From Pomphorhynchus laevis (Eukaryota; Acanthocephala; Palaeacanthocephala; Echinorhynchida; Pomphorhynchidae): DNA of 64,000 bases. Below are positions 34,540-46,892 of this stretch, piece by piece (the first letter of the stretch is position 1; each line of letters starts with the position of its first letter). The notes below the pieces were generated by a model, which made no database searches, was not told the DNA's origin, and saw only the letters and a program-made list of their open reading frames with translations. The stretch is from the NCBI GenBank assembly GCA_012934845.2, contig WNNJ02000174.1, positions 62,001-126,000 of the forward strand, read 5' to 3'. A program made the translations under genes and the position numbers.

Positions 34540-37500
34540 CTTGGATGATAAACATATAGTAATTGCTGATGATTTCAATGTCATATACGATTTACCACTT
34601 CCTTTCAAACTTCCTCTAATAGAAAACCTTTTCATATAAAAATATTGTGCTTTATTAACCTTAAAACCTAGATGATAAACAAATAGTAATTGCTGATGAT
34701 TTCAATGTCAGATAATACTCAGGATTTCATTTTTGGAAGCCTGAGTAGTGGATTTATTCATTCTTGAGAAAATACTTAAGCTCTTTAGTAGATAATAGTT
34801 TAATTTATTTAATTGTATTCTTTTTGTGGATCCTGGAATTGTGTTCTTCTCATGAGACTGTCTTGGAATAGAGCGCTGTCTTGTTTAGGCAGGAGACGAC
34901 GAAGTATCATGTTGTCGGACGTGGAAAGAGCAACTTCTCGTGTTGAAAGTATATCCTTAGCAGAATAAACTTCTTCGACAGCTACTTCAATTGCCTTTTG
35001 TGATAACATTTGACACTCGACGGTTTTTACGATCACAAACTTGAAATTGTTCAAGTGGTGATTTGGAGGTTAGCGATTATGAGCAATAGCCACAAGTGCT
35101 TGGGCGACTTGATTATGAAGAATTTCTACTAAATAATGATTTATACAGAAAATAGTGTGCTTTATAAGCCTTGAAACCTAGATGATAAACATATAGTAAT
35201 TGCTGATGATTTCAATGTCAGATAATACTCAGGATTTCATTTTTGGAAGCCTAAGTAGTGGATTCGTCATTCTTGAGAAAATACTGAAGCTCTTTAGTAG
35301 AAAATGGTTAAAATTATTTAATTGTATTCTTTTTGTGGATCCTGGAATTGTATTCTTCTCATTTAATTTCTATGATCGGACCTTATCACAGGCCCACCAT
35401 ATTCCCATTTCAGCTAAAGAAATTTAACAAAAATGCTTAGTCACTCAAGCATAGACAAATAAATCTCTTGAATTATTTATCGTGTTGCGTATATATGTGC
35501 TAAAAATCGATAGTAGCACATTTTAGTAACTGGTCACAAATGATTATTCTCCTCCAAAGATTAGACGGTATTGGAATATAGCTCTGTCTTGTTGCGCTGT
35601 GGAGGATGATAGCATTATTATAATATTCAAGATAGGTGAGTGGGTTCCAGTTTTTTGGAAGCGTAAGTTGTGAATGTATCATCCATGAGAACATGGTAGA
35701 GCTCTAAAGTGGAAAATACTCTAATTTGTTTAATTGTATCAGTATTATCGATCTTACAATTTTGTTCTTATCACTTACATTCATTTATATGATCGTATTC
35801 TATCGAGGGTCCACTAAATTACCAAATCAGCGAAAGAAATTCAAGTATATTGTCACAAAAATGCTTAGTCACTCAAACATAAACAAATAAACCTTTTGAA
35901 TTCTTTCTCGTTTTGCGTATATATGCTTTCAAAATAGTTAGTAACACATTTAGTAACTAGCCACAGCTGATAATTCTGCTTTTAAGATGAAACAGTCTTT
36001 GAATCGAGCTCTCATGTGGACTTTGCGGAATATAGCATTGTTGAAAAATTCGATATAAGTGAGTGGGTTCCAGTTTTTGAAAGCCTGATTTAAATAAATA
36101 CTGGTACCAGTTTATCTCAGGGGACCGTTCTTTTTCTGTTCAAATGCTTAGATGTGTTAATACAGTTGATGAATCCGTTAAATAAGGCAATTTACTAAAG
36201 AACAGAGAACAATGTGGCAGCCTTGATAGAACATCAGTTGTTGTTGAAGAGCACTTGCAGGAAACACCCGCTATGTGCTTTACGAACATCCATTATGATT
36301 CATCTAGTTGATTAAAATTATAAATGAAAAGATCCTTGCAGGTGAATTGCACAAAACTCTGCTAGAGCGTCTACTGACCGCTGCACATATATAGCATTCT
36401 AGTATTGAATGACTAGATTATCAGAATAGGGAGCATATTTCACACATGATGACAAACGATGCAAAATGTACGAAGATCACCCAAGAAGTAAGAAAATAAC
36501 AACAGGTTCAGTTGCTCACCCTGTACTCCTTGCAGTTGATAAAATTGTTGTCTATAAAATGCATCTTTAAGCAAATATAAGATGTAATCGATCGACTCGA
36601 CAATTTGTAAACAAAAAGTCTATACAACATCTACCTCTATAAAACTCATGAAACCATCCTTCCACTGGTTTATAAAGCACACTATTTTTATATGAAAAGA
36701 AATTTTCATTCGAGGAAGTTTGAAAGGAAGTGGAAAATCGTATTTGTAATTGAAATCATCAGCAATAATTATAAGTTTATCATCTAGGTTCCGATGAAGA
36801 AGCTTTAAAATTGTATCATTTGCTTGGATCAATGAGTGAAGGATTTAAATAACAACCTACTATAAATTCAATTTGATGAATCAATCATCATAATATACTG
36901 TGAAGACAAGACTGGAAATTCTAGAAATGAAAGTTTTAGCAATGATTATTTCATCCACACGGCGACTTAGCTCTTAATGTTGCAATAACATCAAATGCAT
37001 ATAATCCAGATCTCGTAGTCTGAGTAAGGCCAAATGTTTCGGTCAATATGAGAATATAAAATGAATCGAACCACTCTGGTATTCTTTCAGACAAACGCGA
37101 TAATACTTCATCGACATTAAAAATTAACATACCATACCCAAGTTACCATTTGAGTTTTTTATATATTCCTACTAGCGTAATAGTCAAATGGCACAAGAAA
37201 ATAATGGATTAATAACTGAAGATTAAGCATTTTGGAAATCTTAAGAATGTGATTGGAACGGAACTTTTGTTAAACTGACGATATAATGATTAAGTATAAA
37301 ATAAACATTCTTAGGATTTGATGTGCGATTTAATGCTAATTGAGTACATAGTTGCTTGGCTGCTTCTTTTTACATCATAGATAAATTCGAATAATATATA
37401 CTTTTCTATAACTTGCGGAAGACTTTAGTTTAAAGAAGTGTGATTAAATATAAAATACTATTGATTCGTTAATAGTTATAATAAGCCAATGTGGTATATT

Positions 37501-37990
37501 GTACGTTTTGCAGGAGACGACGAAGTCTCATGTGGTCGGACGTAGAAAGAGCAACTTCTCGTGTTGAAAGTATATCCTTAGCAGAGTAAACTTCTTTGAC
37601 AGCTACTTCAATTGCCTTTTGTGATAATATTTGACACTCGACGGTTTTTACGATCACAAACTTGAAATTGTTCAAATGGTGATTTGGAGGTTAGCGATTA
37701 TGAGCAGTAGCCACAAGTGCTTGGGCGACTTGATTATGAAGAATTTCTACTAAATAATGATTTATACAGAAAATATTGTGCTTTATAAGCCTTGAAACCT
37801 AGATGATAAACATATAGTAATTGCTGATGATTTTAATGTCAGATAATACTCAGGATTTCATTTTTGGAAGCCTAAGTAGTGGATTCGTCATTCTTGAGAA
37901 AATACTGAAGCTCTTTAATAGAAAATGGTTAAAATTATTTAATTGTATTCTTTTTGTGGATCCTGGAATTGTGTTCATCGATGTCTACAT
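34540..37990. repeat. mosaic of locally repeated LINE-like pieces
   Basis: A block containing AACCTAGATGATAAAC, GTAATTGCTGATGATTT and CAGGATTTCATTTTTGGAAG occurs at about 34670, 35180 and 37800. A second block (CAGGAGACGACGAAGT to TTGAAATTGTTCAA) occurs at 34890-35055 and 37510-37675. The first reads LDDKHIVIADDFNV, resembling the GDFN motif of an AP endonuclease; 36620-36830 on the minus strand carries a related LIIIADDFNYKYD. On the minus strand the second block reads NNFKFVIVKTVECQ... to STREVALSTSD, which I do not recognise. Order and orientation are scrambled; nothing is intact. Confidence 0.55.
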
Positions 37991-38362
37991 AAATAGTTGC
38001 ATCGTCTTTAATGATTTGTTTATTAACATACTTGAGAGCAACGCAGTTTATACAAACACGTCCAGCGCATGCACGAACACAGTTTCGATACAGCATTTCG
38101 GCAGTTATAATCACAGAATTTTTCCCAAGGACATATGTATGATAGAGTGCCCATCCCTCCAATATATTTCAACCAAAATTAACAAGAATTTTTCGAGAAT
38201 TTCATCAAGAATTCTTCCGCGTGATCGCAACTGAAGCAAATACTTATGGATCATCAAAATATTCATTTTTTCAATCACAATCCAAAATAATTTAATAACA
38301 AAGATTTTAATTCGTTTAATTACAAAATAAATTTCATGTGTAAAATCATATAAAAATGTCAA
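37935..38362 (-). other. unrecognised minus-strand frames with protein-like composition
   Basis: Two overlapping frames (38362-38111 and 38162-37935) read as plausible protein, the second with CVRACAGRVCINCVALKYVN. They could be one broken gene fragment: the first ends with WRDGHSIIHMSLGKIL, the second begins with a similar stretch one frame off. No family is recognised. They sit exactly at the left, diverged edge of duplication copy B. Confidence 0.25.
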
Positions 38363-38524
38363 TATATAAAAGGATATTTATTCCTTGTATAAACAACGTT
38401 ATTGAATATAAATTCTTCTTGCATTCGATTTTCGTAATAAATGTTTCGATCATCATAATCGTCATAATCTAAATAAAAAATTTGATTTAGATAAATAAAT
38501 GATCTAAATAAAAAATTCTTATAA

Positions 38525-40177
38525 TTAAAAAATAAAATAATTAATTATCACATTTGTATTAAATAATTATCTCCAGTAATCTAGTTATTCCTTATCTTTA
38601 CTAAAATTCGCAGTATTGAACGAATAAAGTTGAATTATCTTTAGTCATATTTTTACTGTTTGGAAAGCTGTCGTCTACCATTCTACTAAGATAAATTAAA
38701 CTCGTTTCTTTATACAAAAGTTTCGATTGTCTCTACCATCAACTTCTGAGTTCTTGCAGCATAGTACACAATTAGCACAAAAACACTTCTTTTGATCGAC
38801 CTCAGACATCTTAGCTAACCTGCTGATGTTTCGAAATTCCTGTAAATGGATTATCTGATGATAGGAAATCGTTGTTATTTCGCTTTTCCCTAGATGGTTA
38901 TTATCACATTTTTTGTTAAACTATTAGTATATCATAGGCGTGAATCTAACTGCAAATGCAAATATTGTAGAGAAGATTGTGAGAATGTGTTGTAAGCACA
39001 CAGTAGCACCATACTGCTCAATTTGAATATATAAATATATCATTTAATAACATATTAATTCATAATAAAATAACATATTATAACATATTATATCATTTAA
39101 CATATTAATTTCAATTTTGATTTAAAAACGTTAAAATGTTCAATAAAGAACTGTTGATTAAAACATTTGTGATTTTTGAATAGAAATAAACATCAGGTAA
39201 GATCTGTATTTCAAATATATGTAATGTTTTAAATATTTGATACTTTAAATATCTTTTAACATTAAAATATATATAATAAACATCCGTTAATAATTATAGT
39301 AATTTATGAAACGAAGAACATTTGATACATTTACAACATATATTATATGAAATTAAATTCTTAAACTGCATTAAATTATTTATTATGTATTATTTAATGA
39401 ATGCATTAATTTTAAAAAATAGGAAAACCCAATCACTAACGAATTGATTAATTGACTAACAGATTAATTGTAAAAATTTAATTATCTCAAAATAAAATGG
39501 ATTTGTTTCATACAGAATATTTGTAAGTAAAATATCTATATCTGTTTATACTCAAATGGACGTCAGGTCACATAATTGACCCGTAGAATAGTTATGACTA
39601 GCCGTTTTAATGAATTTAAACACAGAAGATAACTTACTTGAAAGTTACAGTTGGACTCGCAGTCGCCAAATATAAGGAATAACTCAAACTGTTCGTGAAA
39701 GATTCAATTGATATATTTATAAGCAATGATATCAATGAGAATTTACAATGATTGTCTGTAATTAATGGTTCACTAATCTAGTGAAATATCAATGGTAATT
39801 CTAGGAGTTACGTTTTTGGCTCAGTTTTGCTTATTAGTCTCTTCGTTCACAAGCAACAAGGAAAATAATTTATCATAAATAAAATAAAATTTAATTAAAA
39901 TATGAGCATTTACATAGAAATACTGCTTAAAAATGGAAAGTGTTTGTTAAAATATCCATAATTTAACTTTAAAAATGTGATCACGCTCCAGGAATAAAAT
40001 ATATACATCGAACGTTCAAAATCAAATACGATTACATTAAATTGTAAATACCTAATTGTGTAATGCAAACAAGACGTAAATTTCGCCAACAGTTATTGGA
40101 GTTACCATTAATATTTCTAAAACAGTAGAAACAACTTAATGTTTTATATCTGGGTACATTTAAACATACAATTGAAA
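38525..40177. other. near-identical duplicated spacer, no gene seen
   Basis: It corresponds to 3138-4790 with only a few substitutions seen (for example 4306/39693 and 4530/39918). No coding frame is present. Confidence 0.6.
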
Positions 40178-40505
40178 TTTATGCATGTTGTTTCAATTCT
40201 ATTTATGTGCCGATAGTAGTAACATATGTTTTAGTATTGTTGGACCTAATCAGCTACTGATTCAATACCTTCATTTTACGGTTCGTTTCTTTTAATGTTG
40301 ACTTACGATCACTCGACTCGTTTACTTTATTGATATCAAATTTAATAAAATACTTTCGTTTTACATTTTGAAATTTAATTGAAATCATTTCTAATGTCAA
40401 TAAATCATTTCCGAAAAATACTAAAATGTAAAATACTGCTATTGGCTTATAAATAGTATTGACGCAACGTGCAAAATCTTGTGATCAAAATTTCAATTGT
40501 TACTA
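40178..40505. mobile_element. MITE-like repeat, copy 4, with empty site in copy A
   Basis: The insert begins CAATTGAAATTTATGC and ends AAAATTTCAATTG, giving ~11-bp terminal inverted repeats. Inside are GTATTGTTGGACCTAATCAGCTACTGATTCAATAC and the ATTTAATTGAAATCATTTCT block. Copy A at about 4775 reads straight through (TTTAAATATACAGTGTAAATTC). CATACAAT occurs on both outer flanks (about 40172 and 40540), which could be a target duplication, though the right flank has ~35 extra bases. It is non-coding and must be mobilised in trans. Confidence 0.6.
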
Positions 40506-40684
40506 TGCATGAATAAGCATAGCATCTTAAAATTTATACATACAATGTAAATTCTTTTGTATTAACAATGAGTGTTATATCCATATTTGTCGGCCTTCTA
40601 AATGTGATATTATAAATTCGATTATTAAATTATAAAATTTTATTTTTGCTTACCAGCTTAAATATTTTATTTTGAAAGACCCAA

Positions 40685-43430
40685 AACTTAAAATTTTTTA
40701 TACTTACGTTACTACATGTTTTATGGATGTTGGTAGAACTACTGATTTTGAGAAGAAACGCGAACCGTAAATTTTCCTATTTAGAAAAAGCAATTTAGAT
40801 AGTGCAAATAGTCTTGAATCATTTACAATTTCTTCAAATTTGTAAACCGATTTAAATTGATCACATCATGAGACGTGTCATTTTCTCCTTTGAAATTCAA
40901 AACTCTAAAATTATCGTTAAAATTAATCGGTTCTAAATGAATTGATGTCAAAATTGATTGCATTTTTATCTACAGTTAGACATTAGTTTATAGAGAAATC
41001 TGTTTTTATAGCTAAGCTCGGCTGCATTCTTTAGCTGCATGCTTACATCCAGCTAAAGGAATGAACTATTTTGCTATTTCATGGTCTACTGAGCATCACT
41101 CATTCGATGCTTAGTCTATTATGAAATTTTCGCAGTTGGATTTAACAATTTATTTTTTTGTTAATCGATCCATTAGATCCATTTATAAAGGCTGATTAGG
41201 ATAGAATCAGACTATACAGTGTCCACGAGCATTATATTAATAATGTTTTACTTCTTGAACTTTTAACTGCCTCCCAAACCCGACCTCCGGATCAGTGGAA
41301 ACAATAAGCAAATTTAATATTTATTTTAATTTGTTTTATTCAAGTAAATACTATGCTAAGTTTTAACTCGAATTGTAATCCTAGATTTGTGTACTTAAAT
41401 AAAAATATGTTAGTATTTAATGGATAAAACTGATCAACATTTATATTTTGATAACCGCATTAATCTCTCTACTGCAGCAATTATCGTTACTTGACTTGCA
41501 TTAACTAAATGTTTCATGCGTATAAAACAAAATGCATTTAATGTCTAATAAATTTCAAATGATCTTTATTCCTATATTATCGTGTTTTACTTGTATTTTT
41601 CTTAGTCTTATCGTGAATAGGCAATCCACATTGTAGTTTAAGGTCGTAATCTGTTTGTATCCATTGAAAACAGCATTAGACAGAATGACATATTTAAAAT
41701 AATTACTTTATTTTTACTTTGGTAAATGTAACTAAAACATTTATCATAACATCTAAATCCTTTATCTTAATTTTGATGCATTGTATATTATTTATGAATC
41801 AAGTCACAAAAATTGAGTTTTATTCTTACTTTATATAAATCTAAATTATATTAAATCTCAAGATTAAAATATTTTTTTATAAATTCTTTATTGTACAAAA
41901 TATGTAAACTCAATTGACTAATCTGATTTTTAAACGTTTGAAATCTGTAAATAATTAATATTAATACGCAAACACGTTTTATTGAAATCTTTTCAAAATT
42001 TTAAGCGTTTCACCTTTTTTAAATATGGTTTTCAATAATAATTTTCTTCTTCTAATTTTTAAAAAATTGTAAAAAATGCTGATTAGCTTTAGGCTTTAAA
42101 TACTAATTATAAATCGTTTAATAATAAACTCAATAAATTTAATAATAAAGCGATTCTTTAATAAATCGTTTCATTACTAAACACTTTAAGTCTATTACCA
42201 ATATCTACAGTATATTTGTGAGTATTTTGTATAATGTGATTGACTTATACATCGAATAAAAATAATTTCATTTAAATTAAAAGATGTTATATTAATATTA
42301 TACATGGAACAAAAAAATTTCTAAATATATCTAAAAGTACAGTATCATTATAAGGTAACCGAATACAAATCTTATTTATAATTAGTTTCTTTTTGACAGT
42401 TGCACCCTTGTTCCAAATGATGGAATATGCCTTATCAACAACTAATGGAATATTTCTTACATTTTACGAATTTCCACTGGATTTTTAATAGCCATCAACA
42501 ATTTATCGCCAAATTGGACATGTTTAATGGAACTAAACAAAGTGCATGAAAAAATCATATTTATGACAAATCATAAAATATACGTGTTTAGAAATGAAAA
42601 AGTAAATATTGATAAATATCGATACATAAAAGCTGATATCGATACAAGAATCGATAAGCTGCCATGTGTTTACACATACTAAGAAAATATCATACTGAGA
42701 AATAAATAATCTTTAATTACCATTCCAGCTTTCTATATAAATAAAACTTTGATTGAATTAAAATATTTTTATTTCAATAAATATATTGAAAATGTATTTA
42801 TTTTAATTTATTATTAAATTATTATTTTAATTAATTATCTTGTATTTCTTTATTATAAGCCACATTTTCGCAACTGTAGCTTATACGTAAATTTACAAAA
42901 ATTATTCTATGTGAGAGCCATAGTTTGACATTCCATTAAATTATACAACCTTAATGACCCGTTTGAATTAAATGAATTAAATTTTCTCAGTTGGATTAAA
43001 CTATTCATCTTCATTTTTGAATCGATATAATGCTAGAAAATCCTTAGTGTCATCCTCCAAATAATACATTCATCGTCACTTGACAATGCATCTTAGTCTT
43101 TGGTAACAAGGATCTTCCCATAGAAAAATATGTCCCTACTTAGTCCAAGAACATCAACACCCTTTATCTTAATTGACTCAATTAATGACTACTTTGAAAC
43201 ATTTTGCTCGTTTCAAAATATTCTTAAACCTATTTAAGTCAAATCCAGCATCCGAATTTATCAAAACGGTGAAACTAAGAATAATAGATATGTTTGTGAA
43301 TATTTTAAGTGCGTCCTGCAGACAGGCCGCTTACAAGTTCACTGAAATAAACAAAAAATTACAAAAAATGATGTGGTTGAAGTCCACTCCACGTAGTCGA
43401 CGTTATACCGATGTAATTTGAATCTCATTG
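40685..43430. other. duplicated spacer, no gene seen
   Basis: It corresponds to 5075-7129 and 8044-8687 of copy A. At 42777 the target of the truncated Penelope-like element is uninterrupted (CAATAAATATATTGAAAATG). About 45-75 bases near 42640-42690 are private to this copy. Confidence 0.55.
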
Positions 43431-44258
43431 CTAGCGTGGCTGCAGGGCCTGGTTGCTCAGTAGAAAGGTTGGAAGCATGAATTTAAAGGTAGTGATGTTA
43501 GGCTGGCAACGAAGTTTAATGGGGAGAGTATTCCAAACTATAGGCATAGGAATGAAACAGGAACGCAGGTCAAAGCTCGGCGGATGACTTGGAATGTGTA
43601 ATTGGAACTGATTGGTTGAACCAAGTGCTCTGGAGGACGAATATTCAGCAACGTGCAATTGTAGTTGAAGATACTTATGAGCTGATAATGTAAACGAACA
43701 GGGAGAACGGGAGAGTAATATAAAACTCGATTATGTACATTGAGCCAATTAAGATTCATTAGAAATAGGATCAAAACGACATCGTCGAAGAAATATTCTT
43801 CGAAGAAAGCGATACAGATGGCAGTAACATAAGATGGGGAGTTTGAGAAAATTAAGATGCAATAGTTAAGAGGCAGTAGGAGAGGGAACATAATAGTGTT
43901 GAAAATTGAAAAATTTATGGTTTTTCAAATGCGTCGAATGTCACGATAACATAAACGAACCTTTTGTTAGTGTAAATTATGAGGACAAAATAGCGGAGTA
44001 CATAATTAGTTCAAAACATTTTAGCGAATCCACGCAAGGAATGGGATCGCCATTACAAATGACATTACATTTGAATGCTGTGCAAAGTTGACCAAGATCC
44101 TAAGGAGAAACGAGAAAAAAAGGCAGATTCGATTTAATCGTTCAGCGCTGCCGATCAGTAGTCGCGGATGATAGTTGATTATTCCAAAAGAGTGTAGCTT
44201 TAGTCTGAAGAAGCGAAAGATAATTACGGCGTTTGTTGAACAATTGACCGTGGATGGA
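43431..44258 (-). mobile_element. decayed CR1/L2-like LINE, copy B, 3' part
   Basis: This is the 3' half of the relic seen at 8688-10756, with the same RSCFIPMPIVWNTLPIKLR tail (43658-43431) and the frame 43891-43538. It has several percent more differences than the flanking spacer and lacks ~200 bp present in copy A (about 9310-9520). It is cut off at 44258 by the LINE inserted at 44271-48159 and continues at 48172. Confidence 0.75.
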
Positions 44259-44270
44259 TGGAAATAGGGT
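44259..44270. repeat. target-site duplication, left (TGGAAATAGGGT)
   Basis: The 12-mer TGGAAATAGGGT occurs here and again at 48160-48171, immediately outside the LINE. Copy A has it once at the empty site (about 9738-9749), which confirms it as the target duplication. Confidence 0.93.
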
Positions 44271-44558
44271 AAATAAATAAATAAATAAAGATTTTCTTAA
44301 TAACAAATAATACATGGTGAAGGAATAAATAAATGTCAGATCAGTTCCAAGATAAACAAAAGAAATAACAAGACAGCACGTGTTAGTCTTCTTCAATGTT
44401 CAAGGCATCAAATCCAGGGGGATCTGAGCCCCCCAACCGATCCAACACGCCGCCTTCCGACTGAACCACCCGGGGTCTTTCACCCCCCGAAGAATCCAAT
44501 CGGCGCGAACTATGCTGGGTAAACGAGAGACGAGGAGCTTAAGAAACCTTAGCCTTTG

Positions 44559-46859
44559 CTATGGGGGACGTCCTCTTGAGAAAAAGACTAGTCCCGAGAT
44601 AGCCCAGGTACCCCAAAGGCGTACCTGGGTTTTCCCTTTCAATGACAGATGCTGAGCCCGTTTCAGAGCCCACCTAGCTTTCCTCAGGATACGTTTAAGT
44701 CTATCCAGGTCAGCTTTCGCCGACCAGTTCACCGTAACGGTGAACCCCAGGTATTTTACCCGACATGTGAAGGTGGGGAGTGGTTCAGAGGCAAATATGG
44801 AGGAAAGTGCTGAGAGTGCTAATCTCTTAAGTTTTTTCTTTGTTGCAGTGGTGCCATGAAAGACAACCGCCTGCGATTTGGCGGAGTTTAAAATAAGATT
44901 GGATTTGGGTAACTGGTCTTTTAATCTTAAAAAGAAGCGGCTGATGTCAGAAACTACGTCTTTACACCTGTGTCCAGAGAACAGGGCTGTGGTGTCATCA
45001 GCATACACCACAAGACGTTGTTCGCGCTTAAATATTTTGAATAGATTAATGGAGGCAGCAAGATATAAGATAGGAGAAAGAGGTGAACCTTGAGGCACAC
45101 CTGTAATAGGGTAAAACTGACGCGCATCAGGGTCGTCTTCATAATAAAACCGCTTGGTGTACAGCAGAATCTCCACCCTGTTCACAATTCTCGCAGGCAA
45201 CCCGAGGGACCTAAGAGAAGAGATCACAAAAGGAATGGAGATGCGGTCAAATGCAGCAGAAAAGTCAAGGAAAATAGCCACAACTAGGCGATGGCTATTC
45301 TCCCGACAAAACTGCTCCAACTCACCTACTGCCGAATGGACCGAGCGACCTTTGACGAACCCATGAAAACCTGGAGGGATCAAATTTCGCCTACTTAAAT
45401 GGTCGCGGATTTTACGCGCAAGCGCTTTTTCGTAAATCGACACGAGGGAATTTTGAATCGAAATGGGTCGCAGGTCTTTAGGACATGAGCAGGATTTTTT
45501 CTTAGGAATAAAAACACGCTTACTAATATTGATGCCTGCTACATCAGATGGGGAGGCTAAAAGCATTGTTACGGCCACCTCTCTTCTCTGATCAGCTGTC
45601 AAAAGCTGACAGACCCGAGAAGAAAGTGGAACGACGGATTTGGAGGTGCCCGGGAGTGGACCCCAGGAGTTAAGAATATCCGTAACAGATAGATCCCTAC
45701 TCCTGAAGTTACACCAAGGCGGGATTGGTTGAGGTGATTGAGTGGCTCCATAGTTGTGTAGGGCTAGTGACTCCTCCAAAACTTTATCAAGGCCTACATT
45801 CCCTATCCAACTCAATGCTCTATCCTTCCAGCAAACAAACTTCTCCTTCTTGAAAATCTTCCAAAAGGAAGACTGAGAAGGATTAAGGCGAGCGATACTC
45901 GTCCTATCCCTACTCAGCTGGAACCTGTATCTGGTGCTCCAGTATTCATTCGAGAGGGCCTGTTTGGCGGAAGCAGAGAGATTAGGGAGGTTCAGTAATT
46001 TTGCTAGGACCTTGAGTTTCGTCGGAGTGGGATTGTATATACGACCTTTATAGGTAGTAGATAGAATCGCGGTAGCTTGCGAAAAGAGGTAGGTATTAAA
46101 TTCGGTCAGACTCTCATTTCCTATTCGGGGAAAGAGTTGGATAGCCGCCTGAAAGAAGGCCACTCTGATCGGATCAAAGTGAAACCTTCTGCGAAGCAAC
46201 ATATCTTCCTCAATTCTCCAACGAATTAGGTCATGAGAGGTGGACAATTGCTGGCGCGACTGCTCCGTGCAGAGGGGTTTTAACAGCCACCTCGAGTGAA
46301 GCAGTAAAATGTCGAGGATAGAATTTGTTGATGTGCAATGAAAGGTAGGGGATGGGGGTTTGTGAATAAGATAACCGTTCCTGGCTCTGCGAAGCGCTGC
46401 ATTGATCCAACGACCAGTTCTGTCGTTGAAATCCCCAAGTATCATGTCATAACCGCTGTCAATAATACTATCCAGGAGATCACGGTTCTTGTGAATTTCC
46501 CCTGGACGGATGTAGACATTGGCTAGACTGAGGCGTTTACCGTTTTTACTAAGTGAAACTACTAAACAAGACATGGCTGGACATGAGTAGTTTAATAGGA
46601 GGGAGGACCTTAAGGAGCACTTAACTAAGGTCAAGAGTCCTTGAGATGAAGAGGACTGAGGTGGGGCTAAGTACGGAGTATAGTGGGAACATATATGCTT
46701 TGGGATAAATCGAGTAATGTCCTGGGGAAGACGGATAGACCGCGTCTCCTGAAGCACTATAACATCTGCATCTCTACCAGATAAAAGTCTGAGGGCAGAA
46801 GCACCTCCCGAATTCCACTGAAGGACATTCAGTGAAAAAGGCTCACGAGTACTCTGCAT
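44559..46859 (-). CDS. LINE ORF2: AP endonuclease plus reverse transcriptase (766 codons)
   Basis: The protein nicks the target and primes cDNA synthesis on it. Endonuclease motifs: LQWN (13-16), LQET (catalytic Glu38), GDFND (142-146), a SILDI segment and STSHD near 205. Reverse transcriptase motifs: DLRPISIQNS, GFVKGRS, LDFSAAFD (Asp532 and Asp538), GVPQGSPLSP (from 587) and YADD (619-622). All catalytic positions look intact. The frame ends at a TAG after SRGRPP. The same frame stays open for 52 more codons to TGA at 44400-44402 and reads QRLRFLKLLVSRLP, matching EQRQTYLDLV at the same place in the LINE at 28.6 kb, so the TAG replaces a Gln-type codon. The start is the first ATG 33 bp after ORF1. 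No RNase H domain is visible. Confidence 0.95.
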   Translation of the reverse strand: MQSTREPFSLNVLQWNSGGASALRLLSGRDADVIVLQETRSIRLPQDITRFIPKHICSHYTPYLAPPQSSSSQGLLTLVKCSLRSSLLLNYSCPAMSCLVVSLSKNGKRLSLANVYIRPGEIHKNRDLLDSIIDSGYDMILGDFNDRTGRWINAALRRARNGYLIHKPPSPTFHCTSTNSILDILLLHSRWLLKPLCTEQSRQQLSTSHDLIRWRIEEDMLLRRRFHFDPIRVAFFQAAIQLFPRIGNESLTEFNTYLFSQATAILSTTYKGRIYNPTPTKLKVLAKLLNLPNLSASAKQALSNEYWSTRYRFQLSRDRTSIARLNPSQSSFWKIFKKEKFVCWKDRALSWIGNVGLDKVLEESLALHNYGATQSPQPIPPWCNFRSRDLSVTDILNSWGPLPGTSKSVVPLSSRVCQLLTADQRREVAVTMLLASPSDVAGINISKRVFIPKKKSCSCPKDLRPISIQNSLVSIYEKALARKIRDHLSRRNLIPPGFHGFVKGRSVHSAVGELEQFCRENSHRLVVAIFLDFSAAFDRISIPFVISSLRSLGLPARIVNRVEILLYTKRFYYEDDPDARQFYPITGVPQGSPLSPILYLAASINLFKIFKREQRLVVYADDTTALFSGHRCKDVVSDISRFFLRLKDQLPKSNLILNSAKSQAVVFHGTTATKKKLKRLALSALSSIFASEPLPTFTCRVKYLGFTVTVNWSAKADLDRLKRILRKARWALKRAQHLSLKGKTQVRLWGTWAISGLVFFSRGRPP

Positions 46860-46892
46860 TGTGATGGATTAGTTGGATGGGGGATTGCCTAC

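Noticed and set aside
36100-36350. Reverse transcriptase motif B (SQGTVLFLF) on the plus strand
   Set aside because: Only five residues resemble the motif, no other RT motif is in frame nearby, and stops follow immediately.
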